Positions 17,330 through 26,305 of a stretch of DNA of 64,000 nucleotides are shown piece by piece. The translations under genes and the position numbers were made by a program. The number at the start of each line of letters is the position of its first letter. Position 1 is the stretch's first letter. Source of the stretch: Pseudomonadota bacterium (GTDB lineage Bacteria; Pseudomonadota; Alphaproteobacteria; Rhizobiales; Hyphomicrobiaceae); assembly GCA_023412805.1 (NCBI GenBank), contig JAEZRM010000064.1:248001-312000 (forward strand), written 5' to 3'. The notes under the pieces are model-generated. The model made no database searches. It worked only from the letters and a program-made list of their open reading frames with translations, and had not been told where the DNA came from.

Positions 17330-18432
17330 CGGTGCGCGCGGCTGAAATATCGACGGCCTTTTCCGGAGTGCTCGGCAGCTTCTCACTTGATGTCACCTTC
17401 GACATGCCCACGCGCGGCATCACGGCGCTGTTCGGCCCGTCGGGTTGCGGCAAGACGACGATCCTGCGCTGCATGGCGGGGCTGCAGCAGCTTCCTGGCC
17501 GCTTCATCATCGGTGACGAAGTCTGGCAGGACAGCGCGAAGGGCGTGTTCATCAGAACGCACGAGCGGCCGCTCGGCTATGTCTTTCAGGAGGCGAGCCT
17601 CTTCCAGCATCTGAGCGTTCGTCAGAACCTGCTTTACGGCGCGAAGCGTGCGGGCAATGCGCCTACCTCCGACGCACTCGATTTCGACGCGATCGTCGAG
17701 TTACTCGGCATTGGACACCTGCTCGAGCGTTCACCCGTCGCGCTTTCCGGCGGCGAGCGGCAGCGCGTATCGGTCGGTCGGGCGCTTCTCTCGCGGCCCC
17801 GCATCCTGCTCATGGATGAACCGCTTTCCGCGCTCGACCGTATGACGAAGGAAGAGATCCTTCCCTACTTCGAGCGCCTGCATGAAAGCCTCGCGCTGCC
17901 GATCGTCTACGTGAGCCACGACATTGGTGAGGTCGCGCGTCTCGCAGATACGCTCGTGCTGCTTGCCAAGGGGCGTGTGCTTGCCTCGGGGCCGCTCTCG
18001 GTGCTGCAGACCGATCCGAACCTGCCGCTGATCGCGGCGCCTGATGCTGCCGTGATGCTCGAAGGACGTGTGACAAGTATCGACGAAGAGTATGCGCTCA
18101 CGCATTTCGCGGTCCCTGGCGGAACGCTCATCGTGCCGGGGCGACAGGGCGCACCCGACACGGAGAGGCGCCTCAGGATTGCGGCGAGCGATGTGAGTTT
18201 CACGCTCACGGCGGCGAGCGATACGACGATCCTCAACTGTCTTCCGGCGCGTATCGTTTCGATCGACGGATCGGGCAGCGAAGCGCAGGTGAATATCATT
18301 GCGGCACTGGACACAGACGGCTCCGGCGCGCGGATCGCGGCGCGGATTACGCGGAAGTCGCAAGCCACGCTCGGACTTACACCCGGCACGCCGGTCTTCG
18401 CGCAGATCAAGAGCGTCGCGCTGATGCGGTAG
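17326..18432 (+). CDS. modC: Molybdate ABC transporter ATP-binding protein
   Basis: ATPase of the molybdate importer, 368 residues. The Walker A loop GPSGCGKTT is at 37-45, the signature LSGGERQRVS near 140 and Walker B LLMDEPLSAL near 163; the switch His is in VYVSHDIGE. The last 70 residues form a Mop/TOBE-type domain (LNCLPARIVSIDGSGS...), where molybdate is often bound for trans-inhibition. It starts within the modB stop and ends the operon; the next gene converges 20 bases later. Confidence 0.96.
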   Translation: MTVRAAEISTAFSGVLGSFSLDVTFDMPTRGITALFGPSGCGKTTILRCMAGLQQLPGRFIIGDEVWQDSAKGVFIRTHERPLGYVFQEASLFQHLSVRQNLLYGAKRAGNAPTSDALDFDAIVELLGIGHLLERSPVALSGGERQRVSVGRALLSRPRILLMDEPLSALDRMTKEEILPYFERLHESLALPIVYVSHDIGEVARLADTLVLLAKGRVLASGPLSVLQTDPNLPLIAAPDAAVMLEGRVTSIDEEYALTHFAVPGGTLIVPGRQGAPDTERRLRIAASDVSFTLTAASDTTILNCLPARIVSIDGSGSEAQVNIIAALDTDGSGARIAARITRKSQATLGLTPGTPVFAQIKSVALMR

Positions 18433-18452
18433 TCCGCACCAGCGCCAACTCG

Positions 18453-18911
18453 TCAATCCACGATCCGCATGATCGCCTCGATCTCGACCGGCATATTGCT
18501 CGGCAGTCCGCCCATGCCGACGGCCGAGCGCGCATGGCGGCCGCGATTGCCCAGCACTTCCACGAAAAGATCGGAGCAGCCGTTGATCACCTTCGGCTGG
18601 TCGCCGAAGCCCGGCACGGCATTGACCATGCCGAGCACCTTGAGCACCTCGACCTTGCCGAGATCACCCGCTGCGAGCTTCGCCGCTGCAAGCAATCCGA
18701 GGCCAGTGAGGCGCGCGCATTCGTAGGCCTTTTCGAGCGATACTTCCTCGCCCACGCGTCCGGTGATGAGTGAGCCGTCCGGCCGGCGCGGCCCCTGGCC
18801 GGACAGGTAGATGGTGCGCCCATCGACTTTGAAAGGCACGTAGTTGGCGACCGGTGTCGGCACTTTCGGCAGTTCGAGGCCGAGTGATTTGAGCTTTTCT
18901 TCAGGCGTCAT
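18453..18911 (-). CDS. RidA family protein
   Basis: A 152-residue member of the RidA/YjgF/UK114 family, of the longer subtype related to YjgH and endoribonuclease L-PSP-like proteins. It shows YVPFKVDGRTIYLSGQGPRR, a central ECARLTGLGLLAAAK helix and the C-terminal SAVGMGGLPSNMPVEIEAI block, in which the usual catalytic Arg of RidA is not evident at the canonical place. RidA proteins hydrolyse reactive enamine/imine intermediates. The frame is open to ATG 18926, which overlaps the stop of the upstream amidohydrolase; ATG 18911 has a GAGGGA site and fits better. Co-transcription with the amidohydrolase suggests a shared catabolic role. Confidence 0.9.
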   Translation of the reverse strand: MTPEEKLKSLGLELPKVPTPVANYVPFKVDGRTIYLSGQGPRRPDGSLITGRVGEEVSLEKAYECARLTGLGLLAAAKLAAGDLGKVEVLKVLGMVNAVPGFGDQPKVINGCSDLFVEVLGNRGRHARSAVGMGGLPSNMPVEIEAIMRIVD

Positions 18912-18922
18912 GGCGTTGTCCC

Positions 18923-20098
18923 TCATGCGTTCTCGAGCTTGGCGAATTTCTGCGAGTCATTGGGGTGAAACCATTTCCCGCCGACGATCGCGCCTTCCGA
19001 GAGGATGCGCTTGTCGCCGATCAGCTTCTCGCCCATGACATCTTCGTACTCGAATTGCCCTTCCTTTACGCTCAGGAGCGTCGCATCGCCGACCGAGCCG
19101 GGCTTGAGGCTGCCGAGCTCCGGACGCTTCAGCGCGTGCGCCGCGTTGATGGTCGACTGCGCGATCACGTCGTTGAGCGGCACGCCGAGGCAAAGAAACT
19201 TCGACATGGTCGTGACCTGGTCATAGGCCGGGCCTTCGATGCAGAGCGCGTGCACATCCGACGAGATCGTGTCGGGATAAAAGCCATTCGCCAGCATGGC
19301 CCGTGCCGTCTTGAAGGCGAACGAGCCCTTGCCGTGGCCGATGTCGAACTTCACACCACGCGCGCGGGCTTCGAGCACAGCCGCCTTGACCTTGCCCTGC
19401 GCGTTGACGGGCGAATTCGGAAACGGACGAAACGCGTGCGTCAGCACATCGCCCGGCCGCAGCATGTTGATCACTTCCTCGTACGAGGGCGGCGGCTGGT
19501 CGATGTGGCACATGACCGGCATGCCCACTTCCTCGGCGACCTGCAGCGCGATGTTAAGCGGTGCCGCACCCTGCTCGCCGGATGCGTGCGCGCCGACCCG
19601 CACCTTGATGCCGATGATCACATCGCGGTTCGCATCGGCAACTTCGGCGGCCTCGCGCGGCGCCATCAGACGCAGATCCTGGCTCTCGCCGACCATGACC
19701 GTCTTGGAGAAGCCGAAGATGCCGGCGAAGGAAACGTGCAGGTAGGCGAGAATGCGCACGGCCGACGGCTCGATCACGTGCTTGCGGAAGCCGGCGAAGT
19801 TTCCGGGCCCGGCGCTCCCCGTATCGATGGCCGTCGTCACGCCCGACATGCGGCAGAATTCTTCCGCGTCGATGCCGAGGGAGGTGCCGCCCCAGTAGAC
19901 GTGCGTGTGCATGTCGATGAGGCCCGGTGAGACGATCGACCCTTTGACGTCTCGCACTTCCGTGCCGGCACTGCCTTTCAAATCCTTGCCGACGGCCGCG
20001 ACCTTGCCGTCCGCGAAAGCGACGTCCGCGATGCCATCGAGGTTCTGCGAGGGGTCGATGACGCGGCCCCCTTTGAGAATGAGATCGTAGGTGCTCAT
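18923..20098 (-). CDS. Amidohydrolase/deacetylase family metallohydrolase
   Basis: A 391-residue amidohydrolase-superfamily enzyme of the dihydroorotase/deacetylase-like branch. Metal ligands visible are HTH in LIDMHTHVYWG, a Lys likely to be carboxylated in VIIGIKVRVG, His in MCHIDQPP, His in LTHAFRPF and Asp in SSDVHALCIEG. There is no signal peptide. The start is ATG 20098 (MSTYDLILKGGRVIDPSQN); the open frame to 20140 is not conserved. The substrate is unknown: relatives act on N-acyl amino acids or cyclic amides. Its end overlaps the alternative start of the RidA gene. Confidence 0.88.
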   Translation of the reverse strand: MSTYDLILKGGRVIDPSQNLDGIADVAFADGKVAAVGKDLKGSAGTEVRDVKGSIVSPGLIDMHTHVYWGGTSLGIDAEEFCRMSGVTTAIDTGSAGPGNFAGFRKHVIEPSAVRILAYLHVSFAGIFGFSKTVMVGESQDLRLMAPREAAEVADANRDVIIGIKVRVGAHASGEQGAAPLNIALQVAEEVGMPVMCHIDQPPPSYEEVINMLRPGDVLTHAFRPFPNSPVNAQGKVKAAVLEARARGVKFDIGHGKGSFAFKTARAMLANGFYPDTISSDVHALCIEGPAYDQVTTMSKFLCLGVPLNDVIAQSTINAAHALKRPELGSLKPGSVGDATLLSVKEGQFEYEDVMGEKLIGDKRILSEGAIVGGKWFHPNDSQKFAKLENA

Positions 20099-20473
20099 GA
20101 GTTTCCAGCCGGTTTTTCCCCGGGCACGCGCCGGGGCCACGCCTCAGGGTCGCGCGATCGGGCGATTAGCGCAAGCACGCCGCTGCGGGGAGAGATGTCC
20201 GGGTGTGGCATGCGGACAGTGGGGAAACATTCCGTCGCAGCTTCGGAAGGGGGATCGGCGCGCCGATGCTCGCAATCCAGGCAACAAATTGACGGAGCGT
20301 CTGATTTTCGTCCTTCTGGAACGCGCATGAGACGTTCATCGGCGCAGGAGTGATTGCACAGAAAGCCTCTCAATTTTTGCCGACGGAAGTGCTAAGGGGC
20401 AAGCGCTGCATCCAGGAATGGCGATGCGGTGCGCGCAGCCTGAGAGGACGCGCGGAGGGAAGAGGGGGCCGGA
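20099..20473. other. Divergent intergenic region before mraY
   Basis: 375 bases between the amidohydrolase and mraY, transcribed apart. No gene or convincing terminator is seen. TTGACG at 20289-20294 resembles a -35 element, but no good -10 follows at normal spacing. It should hold the promoter of the mraY-ftsZ cluster, because no murE or murF precedes mraY. Confidence 0.5.
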
Positions 20474-21556
20474 ATGCTCTACGAGCTCGTCACGTTCAGC
20501 GACCAGTTCAGCCCGCTGAACGTGTTTCGCTACATCACGTTCCGCACCGGCGGGGCGATCATGACGGCGCTGCTGTTCGTTTTCCTGTTCGGGCCCGCAA
20601 TCATCGACCTCCTGCGCGTCAAGCAGGGCAAGGGGCAGCCCATCCGTGAGGACGGACCGAGCAGCCACTTCTCGAAGAAGGGCACGCCGACCATGGGCGG
20701 GCTCATGATTCTCGCCGGCGTCACCGTCTCGACACTGCTCTGGGCGAACTGGTCGAACCCCTATGTCTGGATCGTGCTTGGCGTCACGCTGGCTTTCGGC
20801 GCGATCGGCTTCTACGACGACTATCTCAAGGTCACCAAGCAGACGACCAACGGCTTCGGCGGCAAGGGCCGGCTCGGTCTCGAGTTCGCGGTCGCGGGCG
20901 TTGCAACTTATGCCGTCATGCAGCTCGGCGCTCCCGGCTTTGCCGATGCATTGACCATCCCGTTCTTCAAGAATGTCCTCATCCCGCTCGGCTTTCTCTT
21001 CGTAATCCTGGGGATGCTCGTCATCGCCGGTGCGGGCAATGCCGTGAATCTCACCGACGGCCTCGATGGTCTCGCCATCGTGCCCGTCATGATTGCGGCG
21101 GCGACATTTGGCCTGATCGCCTATCTCGTCGGCAACGTGCGGTTCTCGGGCTATCTACAGATCCATTACGTGGCCGGCGTAGGTGAGCTTGCCGTGATCT
21201 GCGGGGCATTGCTGGGTGCGGGACTGGGTTTCCTCTGGTTCAATGCGCCACCCGCCATGATCTTCATGGGTGATACAGGTTCACTTGCGCTCGGCGGCGC
21301 GCTCGGCGCAATCGCCGTCGCGACCAAGCACGAGATCGTGCTGGCCATTGTTGGCGGGCTCTTCGTGCTCGAAACGCTTTCTGTGCTCATCCAGGTCGCG
21401 TCCTTCAAGCTGACCGGCCGGCGTGTGTTTCGAATGGCCCCCTTGCACCATCATTTCGAGCAGAAGGGCTGGCACGAATCGACCGTCGTGGTGCGCTTCT
21501 GGATCATCTCGGTCGTGCTGGCGCTCATCGGCCTTGCGACACTCAAGCTGCGCTGA
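20474..21556 (+). CDS. mraY: Phospho-N-acetylmuramoyl-pentapeptide-transferase
   Basis: Inner-membrane enzyme that transfers phospho-MurNAc-pentapeptide to undecaprenyl phosphate, giving lipid I. The 360 residues with about ten hydrophobic helices match the family. Key motifs are GFYDDYLK with the Asp pair, NAVNLTDGLDGLA, and MGDTGSLALGG; the C-terminal PLHHHFE histidine cluster is also present. It is the first gene of the cluster here, whereas murF usually precedes it. An exported beta-propeller-like gene starts 23 bases after its stop. Confidence 0.98.
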   Translation: MLYELVTFSDQFSPLNVFRYITFRTGGAIMTALLFVFLFGPAIIDLLRVKQGKGQPIREDGPSSHFSKKGTPTMGGLMILAGVTVSTLLWANWSNPYVWIVLGVTLAFGAIGFYDDYLKVTKQTTNGFGGKGRLGLEFAVAGVATYAVMQLGAPGFADALTIPFFKNVLIPLGFLFVILGMLVIAGAGNAVNLTDGLDGLAIVPVMIAAATFGLIAYLVGNVRFSGYLQIHYVAGVGELAVICGALLGAGLGFLWFNAPPAMIFMGDTGSLALGGALGAIAVATKHEIVLAIVGGLFVLETLSVLIQVASFKLTGRRVFRMAPLHHHFEQKGWHESTVVVRFWIISVVLALIGLATLKLR

Positions 21557-21579
21557 GATCCGCGCACACGAGGAATGCC

Positions 21580-22473
21580 ATGCTTCGTCTGGGGCTTTCG
21601 TTTTCACTAGCGGTCGCGCTCATGACATCAGCCGCCTTCGCCGAGGCGCCGCTCGGCACGCCGCCGACCTACACGGATAAGAAGCTGGGTCTGATGCCTG
21701 ATGGACCGCTGCCGAATGAGGCGGCGATCCTGCGCCGGATCTGGATGCCGGGCCTCGACGAAGGCTTCGTTCCGCAGGGGCTGACGGTCGTCGACGATGC
21801 CGTCTATGTTGCCGCTTACAAGAGCGTCGAGAACGCCGGGCGCGGTCCCTGCCGCCTGTACCGGCTCGACCCCGTCAGCGGTCAGGTCACGGGTGCCCTC
21901 GATCTTCCCGCGCGATGCGGGCATGCCGGCGGTGCCTCGAGAGGCGCGCCGGGGCATCTCTGGGTTGCTGACACGCGCGATATTTTCGAGATCCAGCTCG
22001 ATGTGCCGGCCAGCAAGGGTATCGGCAAGGTCGTGCGCCATATTCGCCTTACCGGGCAGGTGAAGGGTTCGTTCGCGGCGGGTACGGGCGACGCCCTTTG
22101 GCTCGGTACCTATGAGACGTTCGGCGAGCCGCGCCTCTATCGCTTTCCTCTCGCCAAACTGAAATCCGAGCTCAATGAGCAGGATGCGGACGCTTCCGTC
22201 ATCGTACCGCAGCGAGCCCAGGGGGCGACCTTCGATGCCAAGGGCCAGCTCTGGGTCACGCGAAGCAGTGGCAGTTTCGGCGAGCTCGTGCGGCTGGACC
22301 AGAAGACGGGGGAGGTCCTCGCCCGCCATGCGCTTCCTGCCGGCACGGAGGACATTGGTTTTGACTCCAAGGGGCATCTTTGGACGGTCAGCGAGGCTGG
22401 CTCCAAGCGCTGGCTGGCCTGGGCGACGTTCTTTCCCATGGTCTTCCAGGTGGATATGAACCGCCTGCGGTGA
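21580..22473 (+). CDS. Exported beta-propeller-like protein inside dcw cluster
   Basis: A 297-residue protein I cannot assign to a named family. A signal peptide (about 1-22, cleaved near AFAEA) makes it periplasmic or outer-membrane associated. The body has repeated blade-like units: QGLTVVDDAVYVAAY, GAPGHLWVADTRDIFEI, GTGDALWLGTYETFG, FDAKGQLWVTRSSGS and FDSKGHLWTVSEAGS, resembling SMP-30 or NHL-like six-bladed propellers. Cysteines near residues 93 and 112 might form a disulfide. It lies between mraY and murD on the same strand with short spacing, so it is probably co-expressed with murein synthesis genes. A role in cell-wall metabolism is suggested only by context. Confidence 0.8.
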   Translation: MLRLGLSFSLAVALMTSAAFAEAPLGTPPTYTDKKLGLMPDGPLPNEAAILRRIWMPGLDEGFVPQGLTVVDDAVYVAAYKSVENAGRGPCRLYRLDPVSGQVTGALDLPARCGHAGGASRGAPGHLWVADTRDIFEIQLDVPASKGIGKVVRHIRLTGQVKGSFAAGTGDALWLGTYETFGEPRLYRFPLAKLKSELNEQDADASVIVPQRAQGATFDAKGQLWVTRSSGSFGELVRLDQKTGEVLARHALPAGTEDIGFDSKGHLWTVSEAGSKRWLAWATFFPMVFQVDMNRLR

Positions 22474-22509
22474 GATGGTCCGCGCCAACCGGTCCCCGAT
22501 TCAGGTACT

Positions 22510-23943
22510 ATGCAACCCATGATTCCCGTCACCTCATTCGCGGGCCGCGAGGTTGCCGTGTTCGGGCTTGGGGCCTCCGGCCGCTCGACTTGCCGCGCGC
22601 TGCAGGCCGGCGGCGCTACGGTTGCGGCCTGGGATGACGGCGAGGCCGGTCGCGAGGCGGCCGCCGCCGACGGCTTCCCAATCGTCGATCTGGCGGCAGC
22701 AGACTGGAGCCGCTTCGCCGCGTTGATCCTCGCGCCGGGCGTGCCGCTGACCCATCCCGAGCCTCATTGGACCGTGAAGCGCGCCCGCGCGGGCGGCATC
22801 GAGGTCATCGGCGATATCGAGCTGTTCTTCCGCGAGCGTGCGCGCGTGGTGCCGGCTTCGCAGGTCATCTGCATCACGGGCACGAATGGCAAGTCCACGA
22901 CGACAGCACTGATCGCGCACACGCTCGCAGCGGCGGGCGCGGATGTGCAGATGGGTGGCAATATCGGCGTGCCGGTGCTCGATCTCGCGCCGCTGGACGC
23001 ATCGCGCATCTACGTGCTCGAGATGAGCACATTCCAGATCGATCTGACGCCGTCGCTCGCACCGACCATCGGCGTGTTGCTGAACCTTTCGCCCGATCAT
23101 TTGGACCGGCACGGAACGATGTCACGTTACGTCGCCATCAAGGAGAGCCTGATCGAGCGCTCCGCCGCTGCAGTCATCGGCATCGACGAGCCGTTGAGTT
23201 CCGCGATTGCCGATCGTGCGACTGACGATGGCATTCCGGTGACTGCGATCAGCAGTCTCGGCGTGCGCCCCAGCGATGTCCCGCTTTTCTATGGCGAGGA
23301 CAGCCACCTCTTCTACGTTGCGGTGGATGCCTTGCCGGTCGATGTTGGCAGTCTTGCCGGCATCGGATCGCTGCGTGGCGGACACAACATGCAGAATGCG
23401 CTTGCCGCGCTGGCCACCGCGTCGCTTGCTCTGCCGAACGTGGCGATGGCCGATCATATCGAGGCTTTCCGCTCGTTCCCCGGCTTGCCGCATCGCATGG
23501 AGGAGGTCGGCCGCAAGGGTAAAGTGCTGTTCATCAACGACAGCAAGGCAACGAACGCCGATTCCACCGAAAAGGCGCTGACCTCGTGGCCGCGCGACAT
23601 CTACTGGATTGCTGGCGGCACGCCCAAGGAAGGCGGTATCACGGCACTGGCCGGGTGCTTCCCGCGCGTGGCCAAGGCCTATCTCATCGGCAAGGCAGCG
23701 GGGGACTTCGCGCGCACGCTCGATGGGCACGTGCCCTGTGAGCAGGTGGGCACGATCGACAAGGCGCTCGCTGCTGCCGCGCGCGATGCCGAGGCCAGCG
23801 GTGCTGCCGAACCAGTCGTGCTGCTTTCGCCGGCGTGCGCCTCCTACGACCAGTTCAAGAGCTATGGCCATCGCGGCGATGTGTTCCGCGCACTCGTCGC
23901 CGATCTCATCAAGGGCGATCTGATCAAGGATGGGGAGGGCTGA
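22510..23943 (+). CDS. murD: UDP-N-acetylmuramoylalanine--D-glutamate ligase
   Basis: Cytoplasmic Mur ligase that adds D-glutamate to UDP-MurNAc-L-Ala. The 477 residues match the family. The N-terminal Rossmann-like part has VAVFGLGASGRST, the ATP loop is GTNGKSTTT (about 124-132), MGGNIGVPVLDL and LNLSPDHLDRHG follow, and the C-terminal domain has INDSKATNADST and LLSPACASYDQF. ATG 22519 (MIPVTSF) is an alternative start that matches relatives closely. Its stop overlaps the ftsW start (TGATG). Confidence 0.97.
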   Translation: MQPMIPVTSFAGREVAVFGLGASGRSTCRALQAGGATVAAWDDGEAGREAAAADGFPIVDLAAADWSRFAALILAPGVPLTHPEPHWTVKRARAGGIEVIGDIELFFRERARVVPASQVICITGTNGKSTTTALIAHTLAAAGADVQMGGNIGVPVLDLAPLDASRIYVLEMSTFQIDLTPSLAPTIGVLLNLSPDHLDRHGTMSRYVAIKESLIERSAAAVIGIDEPLSSAIADRATDDGIPVTAISSLGVRPSDVPLFYGEDSHLFYVAVDALPVDVGSLAGIGSLRGGHNMQNALAALATASLALPNVAMADHIEAFRSFPGLPHRMEEVGRKGKVLFINDSKATNADSTEKALTSWPRDIYWIAGGTPKEGGITALAGCFPRVAKAYLIGKAAGDFARTLDGHVPCEQVGTIDKALAAAARDAEASGAAEPVVLLSPACASYDQFKSYGHRGDVFRALVADLIKGDLIKDGEG

Positions 23944-25115
23944 TGCGCCTCGCCCGCGATGATCGCAGCGTCGTCACCGAGTGGTGGTTCTCGGTTGACC
24001 GCGTGCTGCTCATAGCCGTGCTGGCTCTGATCGGCATTGGCATCGTCCTGTCGCTCGCCGCGAGCCCGGCAGTCGCGACGCGCAAGGGTCTGCCGACGTT
24101 CTTCTTCGTCGAGCGTCATCTCGTCTTTGCCTTGGCCGGCGTCCTGCTCTTGCTTGCCGTCTCGCTGCTCGATGCGCGCGGCGTGCTTACGCTCGCGACC
24201 GTGCTGCTCGGCGCTGCGCTCCTGCTCATGGCGGCTGCGGTTCTCTATGGGCCGGAGGTCAATGGTGCTCGGCGCTGGGTTCGCTTTGCAGGGTTCTCGT
24301 TGCAGCCATCGGAGTTGTTGAAACCGGCTTTCGCGGTTGTCATCGCATGGCTGTTCGCCGAGTCGCGTGCGCGTCCAGGCACGGGGATGCTGCCGATCGC
24401 GTTCGGCGTCTACATTGTTGCGGCGCTCCTGCTGCTGCGTCAGCCGGATGTCGGTCAGTGGCTCCTGCTGACGCTCGTGTTCGGCGCGCTCTTCTTCATT
24501 TCCGGCCAGCCCATCGTGCTGGCGCTCGGTTTCGGCGGCATCGGCATTGCCGGGCTCACGGCTGCCTACTTCGCTTTCCCGCACGTGCGCGGCCGCGTCG
24601 CGCGCTTTCTCGATCCTGCCTCGGGCGACACTTTCCAGACGGACCGGGCCATCCAATCCTTTGCCGAAGGCGGCTTCTTCGGACGCGGTCCCGGCGAGGG
24701 CACCATCAAGTCCGTGCTGCCCGACGCGCACACCGATTTCATTTTCGCGGTCGTAGCGGAGGAATACGGCGCCATCGCCTGCCTGCTGCTGATCGCCCTA
24801 TTCGCATTCGTCGTTGGCCGTGCACTCATGCGCTATCGGGATCGCCGCGATCCCTTCACGCATTTGGCGGTGAATGGCCTCGCGCTCCTGATCGCGCTGC
24901 AGGCATCGATCAATATGGCGGTCAATGTGGGCCTCGTCCCAGCCAAAGGCATGACGCTGCCGTTCATTTCGGCGGGTGGCTCGTCCATGATCGCGGCGTC
25001 GCTCACGGTCGGGATGCTTCTGGCGCTCCTGCGCCGGCGCACGGATCCACGCATTGTCAGCCGGCCGAAGGTCGCGGCCAGCCCGCTGCCGCCGATTGGC
25101 CGCAATGCCCGGTAA
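23943..25115 (+). CDS. ftsW: Septal peptidoglycan polymerase FtsW (SEDS)
   Basis: SEDS-family glycosyltransferase that polymerises lipid II at the septum with its cognate class b PBP. About ten hydrophobic helices span the 390 residues. Typical features are NGARRWVRFAGFSLQPSELLK-type signature (split around residue 105-125), the extracytoplasmic GRGPGEGTIK with DAHTDFIFAVVAEEYG, and PFISAGGSSMI near the end. The reading frame is open to 23835 inside murD, but ATG 23943 overlapping the murD stop is the normal start. The partner PBP gene ftsI is not in the window. Confidence 0.97.
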   Translation: MRLARDDRSVVTEWWFSVDRVLLIAVLALIGIGIVLSLAASPAVATRKGLPTFFFVERHLVFALAGVLLLLAVSLLDARGVLTLATVLLGAALLLMAAAVLYGPEVNGARRWVRFAGFSLQPSELLKPAFAVVIAWLFAESRARPGTGMLPIAFGVYIVAALLLLRQPDVGQWLLLTLVFGALFFISGQPIVLALGFGGIGIAGLTAAYFAFPHVRGRVARFLDPASGDTFQTDRAIQSFAEGGFFGRGPGEGTIKSVLPDAHTDFIFAVVAEEYGAIACLLLIALFAFVVGRALMRYRDRRDPFTHLAVNGLALLIALQASINMAVNVGLVPAKGMTLPFISAGGSSMIAASLTVGMLLALLRRRTDPRIVSRPKVAASPLPPIGRNAR

Positions 25116-25142
25116 GTTCATGTTCTAGGGGAAGGAGTGGAC

Positions 25143-26258
25143 GTGGGGGACAAGTCGGTCATGCTGGCCGCCGGGGGCACGGGTGGGCATTTGTTTCCAG
25201 CCTTTGCTCTGGCGCAAGAACTCGGACGCCGCGGGGTCGAAGTCGACCTCGTGACGGACGAGCGCGGCGATCGCTATGGCACCGGATTTCCCGCGCGCGC
25301 GATCCACACTGTCCCGGCAGCGACGCTCGCGGGGCGCTCGCCAGTGGCAGCCGCCAAGACCATCCTCGCGCTCTCGAACGGTGTGCGAGCGGCCTACTCG
25401 CTGCTCGGTCGTGTGCGTTCGAGTGCTGTCATTGGTTTCGGCGGCTATCCGACATTCCCGCCCCTCGTGGCGGCCAAGCTTCGCCGCATACCGACTGCCA
25501 TTCATGAGGCGAATGCCGTGCTCGGCCGCGCCAACCGGATGCTTGCGCCGCGCGTGTCGCGGATCGCCACGTCGTTCGAGCAGACGGCGCTTCTGTCCGA
25601 CACGCTTGCTCCCCGCGTGCGCTTCACGGGCAATCCTGTCCGCGACGCCGTGATCGATTGGAGCGCGCGGCCCTATCGACCGGCCGAAGCGGATGAGCCA
25701 TTCAATCTTCTCGTGTTCGGCGGCAGCCAGGGTGCACGCTACTTCTCGGAGGCCGTGCCGCCCGCCATCGAGCAGCTGACTCCTAATCAGCGGGCCCGCC
25801 TGCGCATTGTCCAGCAGTGCCGCGAGGAAGATCTCGCCGAAGTGCGCAACGCCTACGCGGCATCCGGCGTAACGGCAGAGCTTCAGACCTTCTTCAAGGA
25901 TCTTCCGGAGCGCATGGCCAATGCTCATCTCGTCATCGGTCGCGCGGGCGCGTCGAGCATCGCCGAGCTGACCGTCCTCGGACGGCCGGCCGTGCTCGTG
26001 CCGCTGCCGCACGCGGTGGACAACGATCAGCTGCGCAATGCCACGCGGCTCGCCGAGGCGAATGCGGGCTGGTGCATCGAGCAGGAAAACCTGACGGCGG
26101 AAAAGCTATCCGAAACAATTTCTTCGCTCATGGAGCGACCGACGGTACTGTCAGCTGCTGCCAGTGCGGCCAAGCAACTCGGTCGACCCGATGCCGTGGT
26201 ACGGCTCGCCGACCTCGCGGAAGAGTTGATTGGTACGCGGACGGCGAATCGCGCCTGA
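25143..26258 (+). CDS. murG: UDP-GlcNAc:lipid I N-acetylglucosaminyltransferase
   Basis: GT-B glycosyltransferase on the inner face of the membrane, converting lipid I to lipid II. The N-terminal glycine loop GGTGGHLFPA is intact, GFGGYPTFP and HEANAVLGRANR are typical, and GGSQGARYFSE marks the C-terminal domain with the sugar-nucleotide site GRAGASSIAELTVLGRPA. GTG 25143 has a GGGGAAGGAG site five bases upstream; GTG 25137 would overlap that site. The length of about 371 residues is normal. Confidence 0.96.
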   Translation: MGDKSVMLAAGGTGGHLFPAFALAQELGRRGVEVDLVTDERGDRYGTGFPARAIHTVPAATLAGRSPVAAAKTILALSNGVRAAYSLLGRVRSSAVIGFGGYPTFPPLVAAKLRRIPTAIHEANAVLGRANRMLAPRVSRIATSFEQTALLSDTLAPRVRFTGNPVRDAVIDWSARPYRPAEADEPFNLLVFGGSQGARYFSEAVPPAIEQLTPNQRARLRIVQQCREEDLAEVRNAYAASGVTAELQTFFKDLPERMANAHLVIGRAGASSIAELTVLGRPAVLVPLPHAVDNDQLRNATRLAEANAGWCIEQENLTAEKLSETISSLMERPTVLSAAASAAKQLGRPDAVVRLADLAEELIGTRTANRA

Positions 26259-26305
26259 GTGACGAGCGCCGTCGCGACTGAGGACAAGAGAAGGCTGGAC
26301 GGGCA

